Shown here in pieces: positions 43,289-52,201 of a stretch of 64,000 bases of DNA (positions are counted from its first letter, which is position 1; each line of letters opens with the position of its first letter). The notes under the pieces are model-generated. The model was not told where the DNA came from and ran no database searches. It saw only the letters and a program-made list of their open reading frames with translations. Source of the DNA: Bryobacterales bacterium F-183 (GTDB lineage Bacteria > Acidobacteriota > Terriglobia > Bryobacterales > Bryobacteraceae); contig AP025252.1 of assembly GCA_016865505.2 (NCBI GenBank), forward strand, positions 5,044,137 to 5,108,136. The letters run 5' to 3'. The translations under genes were made by a program, and so were the position numbers.

Positions 43289-43501
43289 CTATTGGTTATT
43301 GACAGCCTTGCGGCACCGGTCGAACAGTTCCAGCAGCGACTCCGCGTACTCTTCGGGAGTCTTTCCCGCCTTGCCGCCAAAACCAGCCCCTGAAGCGCCT
43401 TTGCCGTACCCGGTCGTAACCGCGATGAACTTCATCAACTCCAGTGCGACTTCGTCCTTCGAATTCTTCGTTTCCGTTTCTTTCTTCTGCTCGTCAGCCA
43501 T
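43289..43501 (-). CDS. Small conserved-looking protein, 70 residues
   Basis: A 70-residue protein. The N-terminus is charged (MADEQKKETETKNSKDEVALELM), and the middle has a Gly-rich loop (TTGYGKGASGAGFGGKAGK), followed by an amphipathic helix (PEEYAESLLELFDRCRKAV). The start at 43501 is chosen because the sequence becomes protein-like there; no clear Shine-Dalgarno is present. It is divergent from the HipA-like gene (66 bases) and convergent with the H1-like gene. Function is unknown; an association with the HipA-like protein is possible only by position. Confidence 0.6.
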   Translation of the reverse strand: MADEQKKETETKNSKDEVALELMKFIAVTTGYGKGASGAGFGGKAGKTPEEYAESLLELFDRCRKAVNNQ

Positions 43502-43567
43502 CAGTATGAGGGAGGGGTTCCCGTCCTTTCGTGTGTTATCCACTAGGTTATCCCGTTCGAGTCTTGT

Positions 43568-44392
43568 ATGCCGGTTCGCGCCATTCGCTATATAAGAAAA
43601 ATGCGTGGCGGCGCGCAGGCACACCTCGTGGCCGCCTCAGACGGCGCGTTCTACGTCGTCAAAGCCGCTAGCAATCCCCAGGGCCGCCGTATCCTCATCA
43701 ACGAGTGGATCGCCAGCGTCTTCCTCCGCTATCTCCAAATCGCCGCACCCGAATGCGCCATCGTCGAGTTCACGCCGGACTTCCTCGCCGAGTTCCCGCA
43801 ATGCTCCATTCAACTCGGCTCCAACTCCACTCTCGTCGAACCTGGCTGGCACTTCGGCAGCCGCTACCCCGGCGACCCTGCCGTACTCACCGTCTTTGAC
43901 TTCGTCGCCGACGAACAACTCCGCGCCTGCGCCAACCCTTGGGAATTCGCCGCGATCCTCCCTTTCGACAAGTGGACCGCCAATGCCGACGCGCGCCAGT
44001 CGATCTTTTACCGCGCCCGCGTCAAGGCCGCCAACTCCAACTACGAAACCACCGCCGTCGTCACCCGCATGATCGACCACGGTTTCATCTTTGCCGGACC
44101 CGTCTGGCAGTTTCAGGACGTCCCGCTCCAAGGCATCTACCCGCGCCACATGGTCTACCAAAGCATCCGCTCCTGGGACGACTTCCAACCCTGGCTCGAC
44201 CGTGTCATCCACTTCCCCGACACCGTCTTCGACGAAGCCCAGCGCCAGATCCCGCGCCAATGGATCGCCGAAGATGGCGACACCCTCGATGCCATTCTCG
44301 AAAAGCTCTACCGCCGCCGCGCCCAAACGCCACGCCTCATCGAGGACATCCGCCGAGCCAAGCCGCAGGTCTTCCCCAACTGGACCAAATGA
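43568..44392 (+). CDS. HipA-like kinase-fold protein (HipA_2 type)
   Basis: A 274-residue protein resembling the stand-alone HipA_2 family. The N-terminal lobe has a Lys-containing strand (FYVVKAASN) followed by RRILINEWIASVFLRYL. It lacks the separate HipB-like antitoxin partner and the longer N-terminal domain of true HipA. A central AILPFDKWTANADARQ segment carries a conserved Asp (WTANAD) typical of the HipA fold active site. Whether it is a kinase cannot be decided from sequence. It is followed 19 bases later by the aldolase gene. Confidence 0.72.
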   Translation: MPVRAIRYIRKMRGGAQAHLVAASDGAFYVVKAASNPQGRRILINEWIASVFLRYLQIAAPECAIVEFTPDFLAEFPQCSIQLGSNSTLVEPGWHFGSRYPGDPAVLTVFDFVADEQLRACANPWEFAAILPFDKWTANADARQSIFYRARVKAANSNYETTAVVTRMIDHGFIFAGPVWQFQDVPLQGIYPRHMVYQSIRSWDDFQPWLDRVIHFPDTVFDEAQRQIPRQWIAEDGDTLDAILEKLYRRRAQTPRLIEDIRRAKPQVFPNWTK

Positions 44393-44411
44393 TAAGATCT
44401 TGGCTACTTCA

Positions 44412-45221
44412 ATGAAGCCAAACAAGTATCGTCAAGCGATCGCAGAAGGTCGCATTCCCGTTGGCCACATGGTCTGGGAATTCGGCACCCGCGGCATCGC
44501 CAAAATCGCAGAGAACGCCGGCGTCGACTTCGTCATCTTCGACATGGAACATTCGGGCTTTGAAATCGAGCGCTGCTTCGACCTCATCGCGTACTCCAAA
44601 GCCTGCAGCTTCGCCCCCTTCGTTCGCGTACCCGAAGCGCAGTACCACTTCCTCGCCCGCCTGATGGATGCCGGAGCCCTCGGCGTTATGATCGGCAACG
44701 TCGAGACCCCCGAAGTCGCCAAGTACATCGTCGACTCCTCCAAGTACGCGCCCCTGGGCCGCCGTGGCGTAGGTCTCGGCAGCGCCCACACAGACTACGG
44801 CGTACCCGACCCCGCGCAGTACTTCCGCGACAGCAACGATTCCACGGTTATCATTTGCCAGATCGAGTCCCCCAAGGGCGTCGCCAACGCAGAAGCCATC
44901 GCCGCAACCCCCGGTGTCGACATCCTCTGGGTCGGCCACTACGATCTCTCGCAAGGCCTCGGTATCCCCGGCCAGTTCCAGCACCCGGACTTCCTCAAGG
45001 CACTTGAGAAAACCGTCGCCGCCGCGCGCAAGCACGGCAAGCGCCTCGGCATCCAACCCGGCAATCAGCAGCTGCTCGAACAGTGGTTGAACATCGGCTT
45101 CGATGTCATCTCCTGGAACGTCGACAGCGCCGTGTACAGCGCCGCGTTGAACCAGGGCGTCAGCAACGTTCGGTCCACCGTCGAACGGCTCGCTACTACT
45201 TCTTCTTCAGCCGCTCAATAG
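44412..45221 (+). CDS. HpcH/HpaI-family aldolase
   Basis: A 269-residue TIM-barrel class II aldolase. Family motifs include FDMEHSGFE (metal-site Glu region), MIGNVETPEVAK, CQIESPKGVANAEAIAATPGVDILWVGHYDLSQGLG. It cleaves 2-oxo-3-deoxy sugar acids or 2-hydroxy-heptenedioate type substrates to pyruvate plus an aldehyde. The ATG at 44412 follows the HipA-like stop by 19 bases; the same frame is open upstream inside that gene but not protein-like. The last 26 bases overlap the convergent ceramidase-like gene. The substrate is unknown; a role in sugar-acid breakdown would fit the nearby xylanase and hexuronate-type transporter. Confidence 0.87.
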   Translation: MKPNKYRQAIAEGRIPVGHMVWEFGTRGIAKIAENAGVDFVIFDMEHSGFEIERCFDLIAYSKACSFAPFVRVPEAQYHFLARLMDAGALGVMIGNVETPEVAKYIVDSSKYAPLGRRGVGLGSAHTDYGVPDPAQYFRDSNDSTVIICQIESPKGVANAEAIAATPGVDILWVGHYDLSQGLGIPGQFQHPDFLKALEKTVAAARKHGKRLGIQPGNQQLLEQWLNIGFDVISWNVDSAVYSAALNQGVSNVRSTVERLATTSSSAAQ

Positions 45222-46473
45222 CACCCAGCACCTGATCGCGGAGGTCCGGCTCAGCCCGCGCCGTAAACGGCGATGTCCGTGGCTCGTAGCCGCCCTCCGC
45301 AAACGCACTGGCAACCGGCAAGTACCCAAGCCACCCATTCGTGTACCCGTAATAAAACGTGTACGGAAACGGCGACATCTCTCGCACCGTCGCCGCGATC
45401 TCGTTGAACAACTCCACCGGCGCAGACCAGATCACCGCATCGCCGATCTCCACAATACGCACCGGAATCTTGATGTGGCCGTTCGCTTCATTCGTGTACG
45501 CACCAAGTTCCGTAGGCCATCCAAGCCCTTCCCGTCGCGGAGTCTCAATCCACCGCTCCTGCGCCCGCAGCGTCGATGCCGCCTTCGTCTTCAGCCCCTT
45601 GTTCGCCTCCAGGATCTTGTCCCCAAGCAGCACACGAAACTCACCAAGATGCCCCGCCTTCGGACTATCCGTCACCGTGTAGATCGGAGCCAGATCTCCA
45701 GCCGCGCCGTTCACGTACAGCATCAGCACGCCCTTGCCCAACTTCTCCTCTACATACGACGCAACGATCCCCGGCGCATCCCCGCTAATCTCCAACATCC
45801 TCGGACCCAACACCGTCGCATGCATCGGATAGTTCGCCACCAGCGCCATCGTCTGGCCATCCGCGCCATCGATGCGCATCAAGCCGATCTGCCGGTCCGC
45901 CGGGCGATCCGGGTTGTACCCCAACGAAATCGTCCCATCCAGATCCTTCGCGCGCCGGTTGATATTCGCATTCGACCGGCCCCACGCGAACCCAATCGTC
46001 GCCGGCTGCAACTTGGCCCGAGCCTGTTCAATCCCGGCAATCAACTTGTCTTGCACCGTCCGCAGATACTCGCGATCCCACTCGTGATCGCTCCGTCCCT
46101 TCAGCAGCACATCGTACACACCAGGAGGCCCAAGCTCCGGTGCCGAATGCGTATGCGTGACAGTCCAAAGCACGCTCTCCCGCGCGATCCCCGTCTTCGC
46201 CTTCAGCGCAACAGCAAAGTCATCAAACACCTGCGGCGAAAACACACAGAAGTCCGACGACACGATGTACACCTGCGCCTGTCCGTTATCCAAAGCCACA
46301 ATCCGATGATGAATGGGATCATGCACGCCTTTGGACTGCCGCGCCGCGTACCCCATCAACCACTGCGGCGTCGACGGCGTAATGTCCACCTTCACCGCCG
46401 CCGCGCGGAACTCCGCCCCAAACGCCAATATGCTGCACAACCACAACCCAAACACGGAACGAGAAATCTTCAT
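45196..46473 (-). CDS. Neutral/alkaline ceramidase-like protein
   Basis: A 425-residue secreted protein (signal peptide residues 1-19, ending AFGA). It has the N-terminal neutral/alkaline non-lysosomal ceramidase features: a KVDITP start, THTHSAP with His residues for zinc binding, and MLYVNGAAGDLAP, which in the family surrounds the catalytic Ser or its surroundings. It is shorter than full-length ceramidases, which are near 700 residues, so the C-terminal domain is missing and the reaction may differ. Such truncated relatives are abundant in soil acidobacteria. It is convergent with the aldolase gene and divergent from the xylanase gene, which starts 55 bases away. Confidence 0.8.
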   Translation of the reverse strand: MKISRSVFGLWLCSILAFGAEFRAAAVKVDITPSTPQWLMGYAARQSKGVHDPIHHRIVALDNGQAQVYIVSSDFCVFSPQVFDDFAVALKAKTGIARESVLWTVTHTHSAPELGPPGVYDVLLKGRSDHEWDREYLRTVQDKLIAGIEQARAKLQPATIGFAWGRSNANINRRAKDLDGTISLGYNPDRPADRQIGLMRIDGADGQTMALVANYPMHATVLGPRMLEISGDAPGIVASYVEEKLGKGVLMLYVNGAAGDLAPIYTVTDSPKAGHLGEFRVLLGDKILEANKGLKTKAASTLRAQERWIETPRREGLGWPTELGAYTNEANGHIKIPVRIVEIGDAVIWSAPVELFNEIAATVREMSPFPYTFYYGYTNGWLGYLPVASAFAEGGYEPRTSPFTARAEPDLRDQVLGAIERLKKK

Positions 46474-46527
46474 GCTGCCGCGATTACATCACAAACGATC
46501 GCTTGCAATACAATCAACGCAGAACGT

Positions 46528-48255
46528 ATGCGCCGCCTAGCGATAGCCATCACCTTCCTCGGCACCCTGCTCCAAGCACAGTCCATCATCGAAGGTGGCA
46601 CCTGGACCTACAGCCGCGCAGGTGGAATGCAAACGCTCGCAGCCGCGGATGTCCCAGACGGCACCCCCACGATGCTGCGCGTGGTCACCACCGTCGCCAC
46701 ACCGTCCACACCTTGGGATTCGCAGATGTCGCGCGTTCTGCCGCCCGCCATCGCCAGTGGACGCTGGTTCCGCTTCCGCCTCTGGGCACGCTCCGAAACC
46801 CGCAGCCGCATCGGCCTCATCCACGAACTCAACTCCAGCCCATTCAGCAAGTCGCTTTCCAGCATGATCGCGCTCACGCCCGAATGGAAGGAGTACGCCA
46901 TCGCCTACCAGACCGCCGCGTACGCCGCCTCGGGTTCCGCCCTTCGCATCCAAGCCGGATTCACCGTCGGCACCATCGAACTCGCCAACATCCGCCTCGA
47001 AGATTTCGGACCCCAGGCCGAACCGCCGCAAAGCATCAATCTCGACATCTTCGGCGGGCAGGAAGTGAACAGCGATTGGCGCGAGGCCGCGCAGGCACGT
47101 ATCCGCGAACATCGCATGTCGGACCTGCAAATCGCCGTAGTGGATGCGGAAGACAAGCCCATCCCCGGCGCCAAAGTACAAGTGGAACAGCTCAGCCACG
47201 CCTTCCGCTTCGGCACTGCGGTCGCCGACGGACCCTTGTTCGCCAACACCGCCGACGGTGAGCGTTACCGCCTCGAATTAAAGCGCCTCTTCAACTACGT
47301 CGTCACGGAAAACGCCCTGAAGTGGGGCTTCAACAACGGCTCCGGTTACCCCGTAGCGGACCGTATGCTCCGCTGGTTCGAAGACAACGGCCTCCCCGCC
47401 CGCGGACACGTCCTGGTCTGGCCCAACTACGAACATCTGCCGACCTCCGTGCGCAATCTCCGCGGAGAAGACCTCCGCCGCGCCGTCGAATTCCACGTCC
47501 GCGATTATGTGGACAAGACCCGCGGGCGCGTTGTGGCTTGGGACGTCGTCAACGAAGCTTTCACCAACACCGAAGTCCTCCGCGACGGCGGCCGTGATCT
47601 ACTTTGGAAGAGCTTTCAATGGGCACGCGAGGTCAACCCCGACATCGACCTCGTGTACAACGACTACAACATCTCAAACGTCCGAGCAGGCGCCAACGAT
47701 ACGCACCGCAACGCCGTCCTCGCCATCATTCGCGAACTCCTCGACAACGGAGCGCCCGTCACCGCCCTAGGCGACCAGGCGCACATGGGCGTACCGCTAA
47801 CGCCCATCCCGCGCGTTCTCGAAGCCTGGGACGAACTCTCGCAATTCGGCCTCCCCATTGAGATCACCGAGTTCGACGTCACCTTCGGAGGACCCCGCGA
47901 CGAGGAGGCCCAGGCGCGCTATCTGGACGACTATCTCACTGCTGCCTTCTCCCACCCCAACATCCGTTCATTCCTGATGTGGGGCTTTTGGGACGGCGCC
48001 CACTGGCTCGCCAATCAAGGAGCCGGCCTCTTCCGCCGAGACTGGACCTCCCGCCCCATGCTCGACACCTACGAACGCCTGGTCTTCCGCGACTGGTGGA
48101 CCCGAGCCGAAGGCGTCACCGATGACGACGGCGCCTATCAAATACGCGCATTCCGAGGCAAACACCGCGTAACGATCTCAATAGAAGGTCAGGAACCCAA
48201 ATCCTACGACCTCGACCTCACCGCAGAGCCGGGTCTCCTACGCATCCAAATGTAG
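46528..48255 (+). CDS. GH10 endo-1,4-beta-xylanase with N-terminal carbohydrate-binding-like domain
   Basis: A 575-residue secreted enzyme. A signal peptide covers residues 1-18. Residues 20-165 form a beta-sandwich like CBM4/9 binding modules. Residues about 215-525 are a GH10 barrel with the acid/base E343 (WDVVNEA) and nucleophile E448 (ITEFDV). A short C-terminal beta domain (DDDGAYQIRAFRGKHRV) resembles carboxypeptidase-regulatory modules. It should cut the xylan backbone outside the cell. The start at 46528 is taken from the signal peptide; the open frame extends over 1000 bases upstream, antisense to the ceramidase gene. Confidence 0.92.
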   Translation: MRRLAIAITFLGTLLQAQSIIEGGTWTYSRAGGMQTLAAADVPDGTPTMLRVVTTVATPSTPWDSQMSRVLPPAIASGRWFRFRLWARSETRSRIGLIHELNSSPFSKSLSSMIALTPEWKEYAIAYQTAAYAASGSALRIQAGFTVGTIELANIRLEDFGPQAEPPQSINLDIFGGQEVNSDWREAAQARIREHRMSDLQIAVVDAEDKPIPGAKVQVEQLSHAFRFGTAVADGPLFANTADGERYRLELKRLFNYVVTENALKWGFNNGSGYPVADRMLRWFEDNGLPARGHVLVWPNYEHLPTSVRNLRGEDLRRAVEFHVRDYVDKTRGRVVAWDVVNEAFTNTEVLRDGGRDLLWKSFQWAREVNPDIDLVYNDYNISNVRAGANDTHRNAVLAIIRELLDNGAPVTALGDQAHMGVPLTPIPRVLEAWDELSQFGLPIEITEFDVTFGGPRDEEAQARYLDDYLTAAFSHPNIRSFLMWGFWDGAHWLANQGAGLFRRDWTSRPMLDTYERLVFRDWWTRAEGVTDDDGAYQIRAFRGKHRVTISIEGQEPKSYDLDLTAEPGLLRIQM

Positions 48256-48279
48256 GTTCGCCACCCTCTGGCCACAACA

Positions 48280-49170
48280 TTGCTACGCACCGAACAAGAC
48301 GTTATTGACGCCGTGGCGGCAGAAACGGGTGAGCGTACCGAGCAACTTGGGCATTACCTATTCGACGCACCCCACCTTACGGATGTAATCATCCGCTTCC
48401 TGGCAAGCACGGTTGATATCCGAACTTGCGATGAGGCCGCGCGGTTTGGCATCTACCAACTATTCGCGCATGCCACCGAGAAGTCGAAGTACCTCACTCT
48501 ACTATGCGATTGGGTTTGCCTCGAGCAGGACGAGATAGCGAGAAACTACCTGTTCAACATCGTTGGCGGGTGCATCTCATCCACCAGCGAAGCGGCCACC
48601 GCACTTTCCTTGCTCCCAATCGATAAAGTCGGACCGAATAGCGAGATCCTGGTACTGCGCTTGATCGCGTATCTGCCGTCCATCGCGATCCCTAGATTGA
48701 CGGCTTTCTTCACGCATCCGGCCATAAGCTTCAACGCGATGCGCAAGCTCAAGTCGTTGGATCATCCGGTGGTCAACGAGTGGTTTCTCATGACCGCGCG
48801 GTGCTCAAAAAACAAACTGATTCGCCAGACCGCGTCACGATTGGCAAAGACGGAGGCAACACCAAGCCAGACCGCCACCGGCGATGCCTGTCTAATTCTT
48901 CCCCTTGCAGCTCTAAATGTGTCCAATTGCGAGGTGTCTTTTGAGTGTGATCTGGAACAGCTGGATCAACTGATCGAAGACCTCGTCACAGAAAGATTTG
49001 GAGCGCCCACGTTCGGTGGTGAGGACCTCCAGGGCCTACTCCTAAAGCAGCTCACTGTTGGGGAAAGCTGGACGATCGTGCCATGCCGCGCCCCTTGGAA
49101 TCTGGCTCTGCGAATGAGCAACGATATCGTCATTGGCTGCGTGCTACCGGAAAGTCCGCGCCAGAGTTAG
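48280..49170 (+). CDS. Unrecognised 296-residue protein with unlike composition
   Basis: The frame begins with TTG at 48280, just after the xylanase gene; no Shine-Dalgarno is obvious and the next Met is far inside. The protein is helical in the first 200 residues (FLASTVDIRTCDEAARFGIYQLFAHATEKSKYLT; LLPIDKVG; RLIAYLPS), looking like an alpha-solenoid, and ends with a mixed domain. Codon use is less GC-rich at third positions than in the neighbours, suggesting recent transfer or weak expression. No domain family is recognised. Its last 27 bases overlap the convergent TonB receptor gene. Confidence 0.6.
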   Translation: MLRTEQDVIDAVAAETGERTEQLGHYLFDAPHLTDVIIRFLASTVDIRTCDEAARFGIYQLFAHATEKSKYLTLLCDWVCLEQDEIARNYLFNIVGGCISSTSEAATALSLLPIDKVGPNSEILVLRLIAYLPSIAIPRLTAFFTHPAISFNAMRKLKSLDHPVVNEWFLMTARCSKNKLIRQTASRLAKTEATPSQTATGDACLILPLAALNVSNCEVSFECDLEQLDQLIEDLVTERFGAPTFGGEDLQGLLLKQLTVGESWTIVPCRAPWNLALRMSNDIVIGCVLPESPRQS

Positions 49171-51708
49171 ACCAAACGTCCGCCGGTCCCCCGGCAGCCC
49201 GACAATCAACCCTGAGTTCCCCGGAGCCGCCGACAAGAACTCAAAGTAATTCTCATTCAGCAGATTCCGCCCCCAAACCGACACAGACCACCCATCCACA
49301 CTCCGGAACCCCACGCGAGGATTCACCAACCCATAGCTACCCGCAATCAGGTACCGCGACGCCGACGGATTCGACGAAAATGGCGACCTATAACTCGCAT
49401 CCACCCTCGCGAACCATTCCCCATTCAGATTCCAAACCGTCTTCCGCCGCGCGTACTCCGCACCCGTCGAGTAAGCCCACTTCGAAATCCCCGGCAACAC
49501 CGTACCCGACACATCCTTCACCGCAGGACCTCCCGTCTCCTCCAGCGGCGGAGGCGCGTCCGGAAACCGCAAGTACCGTCCATCCGTAAACGCCAGCGCC
49601 GCAAACACCGTCAGTTCCGGATTCAACTTCGTATTGACATCCAACTCCACCCCGCGAACCCGTACCCGTTCCGCATTGGCCAAATACCCACGCAGCACCC
49701 CGACCTGCGCATTCACCACCTGCGTCTGAAAGTCATGAATGTTCGTATGAAAAGCCGCGACATTCACCGTCGTGTTCGCAAACGGTGTGGACTTCACGCC
49801 CAACTCCCAATGCCCCACACGCTCCGGCCGCACCGTCGCCGCCGACACCACAGGATTCCCCGCCGCATCCGTAGGCACGCCGCCCAAGTTCAACCCAATC
49901 GACTTGAACCCTGTCGAGTACGTCGCATACGCGTTCGCCCGCTCGCCCAACTTGTACGACAGCGTCAACTGCCCGCTCACATTTCCATCCCCGACATCCG
50001 CCTTATACTGCAGCGGCGCCAGAATCGAACGTTGCAGCGCAATCAATGCCGGATCGCTCGTCTGCAACCCGCCGTACACCACCTGGTTGTAATCGAGCGT
50101 CTTCTGGTCATAATTCAACCGCAGCCCGGGAATGATCTTCAGATTCCGAGTCAGTGCATACTCAATCTGCCCAAACCCCGCCGAACTGGTATTGCGGAAG
50201 TCGAAGTTGATGTTCTGCCCGTACCCATCGAGCAACCCTGGTGTCAACGCCGCTGCCGTAGGCGCCAGCAAGAACCGCGCCGCCGCCGAACCCTGCTCCT
50301 GCTTGTGAAATGGAGAAGGCTTCAACCCTTGCGAGAACACAAACACACCCACCAGGTAATTCAGCCGGTCATTGACCTTCGCCGCATACCGTACCTCCTG
50401 CGTAAACTGCGTCTGATAGGAGGGCGCAGCCGACGCCGTCGTCACCGGCAACCCGATAAAGTCGCGATCATTCGAAGGATTCCAATCCCAGAACCGGTAA
50501 GCGGTAATCGACGTCAGAACACCCTTCCCTCGGTCCCAATCGACGGTCACCGAGCCGCCACCCATGTCCTGATTCGAACGCCACGACGTATCGGTATCAA
50601 TCAGCCGGTCAAACGGATTCCAACTCGGCGGGCGGTAATTCAAATCCGCCGCGATCTGGTTGTATTGGCGATTCGCCGCACGCAGCGTCGGCGCGACCCC
50701 CACCACCACCTGCGCGTACCCGCGAGGCCGTTGCCGCGACACATCCGCCGAAAACAATACCGTCACGTTTTCCTTCGGGTTGTAGAGCACCTGCGCCCGA
50801 AATCCCAGGTTGTTCAGATCGTTGACATCCTGCTGCGCCCGCACGTTGTACAGCATCCCGTCCCGTTGCGTACCCGAAAACGACAACCGCGCTGCTAGTT
50901 TCTTGCCAATGGGACCCGAAATCGACGCCTTCGCCTGAATGAACCCCAAATTGCCGAAGTTCAGCTCGACATTCGACTCCGGCGTAAACGAAGGCCGCCT
51001 CGTCGTGATGTTCAACGCACCCGCTGTCGTGTTCTTCCCAAACAACGTACCCTGCGGCCCGCGCAACACCTCCACGCGCTCCAGATCGATAAAGTCCAAC
51101 GTCGCCGCTGCCGGACGCGCAAAGAACACGCCATCGACATAGAAGCCCACCCCCGGCTCAATGCCGTCATTGGTCAACCCAAACGGCGACCCCAGCCCGC
51201 GAATGTTAATCGCCGAATTCCGCGGATTCGACGAATAGAACTGCACCGTCGGCACCAGTTCCTTCAGCCGGTTCACATTGAACGCCCCCGCCCGGTCAAT
51301 CGTCCGCCCGTTGATCACCGACACCGGAATCGGCACATCCTGCGCCTCTTCCTCCACGCGCCGCGCCGTCACCGTAACCGCCTCGCGTACCTCCGGCGGC
51401 TGAAACGTCTGGGTACCTGTGTTCACCGCCTCGTTCGCCGACGTAATCCGAGCCCGCACTTCGATCTTCGATCCATCCAAATCCGCCGTGATCGTATAAG
51501 ACCCAATCCGCAAACCGCCAAACCGGTAATTCCCCGCATCATCGGTCACGACATCCACTTTCGAACCACTCTCGGCATGCGTCGCCGTCACCACCAATCC
51601 GCTAACTGGTTGTTTTAGAGCATCTTGCAAAGTTCCGGTAATCGTCTGGGCAAAGCTGACAGAAAAGAAAACAATCCCGATCGCCAATTGGCGGAATAAA
51701 TACGACAT
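49144..51708 (-). CDS. TonB-dependent outer-membrane receptor with regulatory-like N-terminal domain
   Basis: An 854-residue receptor. After a signal peptide (residues 1-20), residues about 22-100 form a carboxypeptidase-regulatory-like domain (GTLQDALKQPVSGLVVTATHAES), then a plug domain (VPIPVSVINGRTIDRAGA) with a following TonB-type plug, and a 22-strand beta-barrel (for example FRPRVGF-type strands). It ends with ...FGLTLARTFR. Such proteins import large or scarce substrates such as siderophores or oligosaccharides using TonB energy. No TonB box is clear. The xylanase and ceramidase genes nearby could supply the ligand; the substrate is unknown. Confidence 0.9.
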   Translation of the reverse strand: MSYLFRQLAIGIVFFSVSFAQTITGTLQDALKQPVSGLVVTATHAESGSKVDVVTDDAGNYRFGGLRIGSYTITADLDGSKIEVRARITSANEAVNTGTQTFQPPEVREAVTVTARRVEEEAQDVPIPVSVINGRTIDRAGAFNVNRLKELVPTVQFYSSNPRNSAINIRGLGSPFGLTNDGIEPGVGFYVDGVFFARPAAATLDFIDLERVEVLRGPQGTLFGKNTTAGALNITTRRPSFTPESNVELNFGNLGFIQAKASISGPIGKKLAARLSFSGTQRDGMLYNVRAQQDVNDLNNLGFRAQVLYNPKENVTVLFSADVSRQRPRGYAQVVVGVAPTLRAANRQYNQIAADLNYRPPSWNPFDRLIDTDTSWRSNQDMGGGSVTVDWDRGKGVLTSITAYRFWDWNPSNDRDFIGLPVTTASAAPSYQTQFTQEVRYAAKVNDRLNYLVGVFVFSQGLKPSPFHKQEQGSAAARFLLAPTAAALTPGLLDGYGQNINFDFRNTSSAGFGQIEYALTRNLKIIPGLRLNYDQKTLDYNQVVYGGLQTSDPALIALQRSILAPLQYKADVGDGNVSGQLTLSYKLGERANAYATYSTGFKSIGLNLGGVPTDAAGNPVVSAATVRPERVGHWELGVKSTPFANTTVNVAAFHTNIHDFQTQVVNAQVGVLRGYLANAERVRVRGVELDVNTKLNPELTVFAALAFTDGRYLRFPDAPPPLEETGGPAVKDVSGTVLPGISKWAYSTGAEYARRKTVWNLNGEWFARVDASYRSPFSSNPSASRYLIAGSYGLVNPRVGFRSVDGWSVSVWGRNLLNENYFEFLSAAPGNSGLIVGLPGDRRTFGLTLARTFR

Positions 51709-51741
51709 TACCGATAGACTATTGGATGATCCACCCTCAAG

Positions 51742-52182
51742 TCAAGGAGTTTCGACAATCAACGTCACCGGACCATCGTTCACCAGATGCACCTGCATAT
51801 CCGCCTGAAAGATCCCCGTACCCACCGCCAATCCAGTACCCCGGGCCAGTTCCACAAACCGCTCGTACAGCGCCCGGGCCTTCTCCGCCGGCGCTGCCTG
51901 ATCAAAACTCGGCCGCTTCCCCTTCCGCGTATCCCCGTACAACGTGAACTGCGACACAATCAGCAGCCCACCTTGGATGTCCGCGACACTCCGGTTCATC
52001 TTCCCGTCCGCGTCTTCGAAAATCCGCAGCCCCACGATCTTCGACACCAGCCATTCCGCCTGCGCCTCCGTATCTTCTTTGGACACCCCCAGCAGGATCA
52101 TCAGCCCTTGCCCGATCGCGCCCGTCACCGCGCCATCCACTTCTACTCGCGCCTCTCGGACGCGTTGCACCACAGCTCGCAT
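51742..52182 (-). CDS. dtd: D-aminoacyl-tRNA deacylase
   Basis: A 146-residue enzyme that hydrolyses D-aminoacyl-tRNAs and mischarged glycyl-tRNA. The start at 52182 (MRAVVQRV) fits the family; the frame is open 33 bases further. The catalytic motif SQFTLYGD and the chirality-selecting cross-subunit motif NDGPVT (Gly-Pro) are both present. It is divergent from the MFS transporter gene, with 19 bases between the start codons, so the promoters must overlap the coding regions. Confidence 0.95.
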   Translation of the reverse strand: MRAVVQRVREARVEVDGAVTGAIGQGLMILLGVSKEDTEAQAEWLVSKIVGLRIFEDADGKMNRSVADIQGGLLIVSQFTLYGDTRKGKRPSFDQAAPAEKARALYERFVELARGTGLAVGTGIFQADMQVHLVNDGPVTLIVETP

Positions 52183-52201
52183 AACTCTACATGTACACTG
52201 G

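Noticed and set aside
45475-46527. Upstream in-frame extension of the xylanase gene
   Set aside because: It is antisense to the ceramidase-like gene, and a signal peptide begins at 46528.
49735-50898. 387-codon plus-strand frame opposite the TonB receptor
   Set aside because: Arg-rich shadow of a clear receptor gene.
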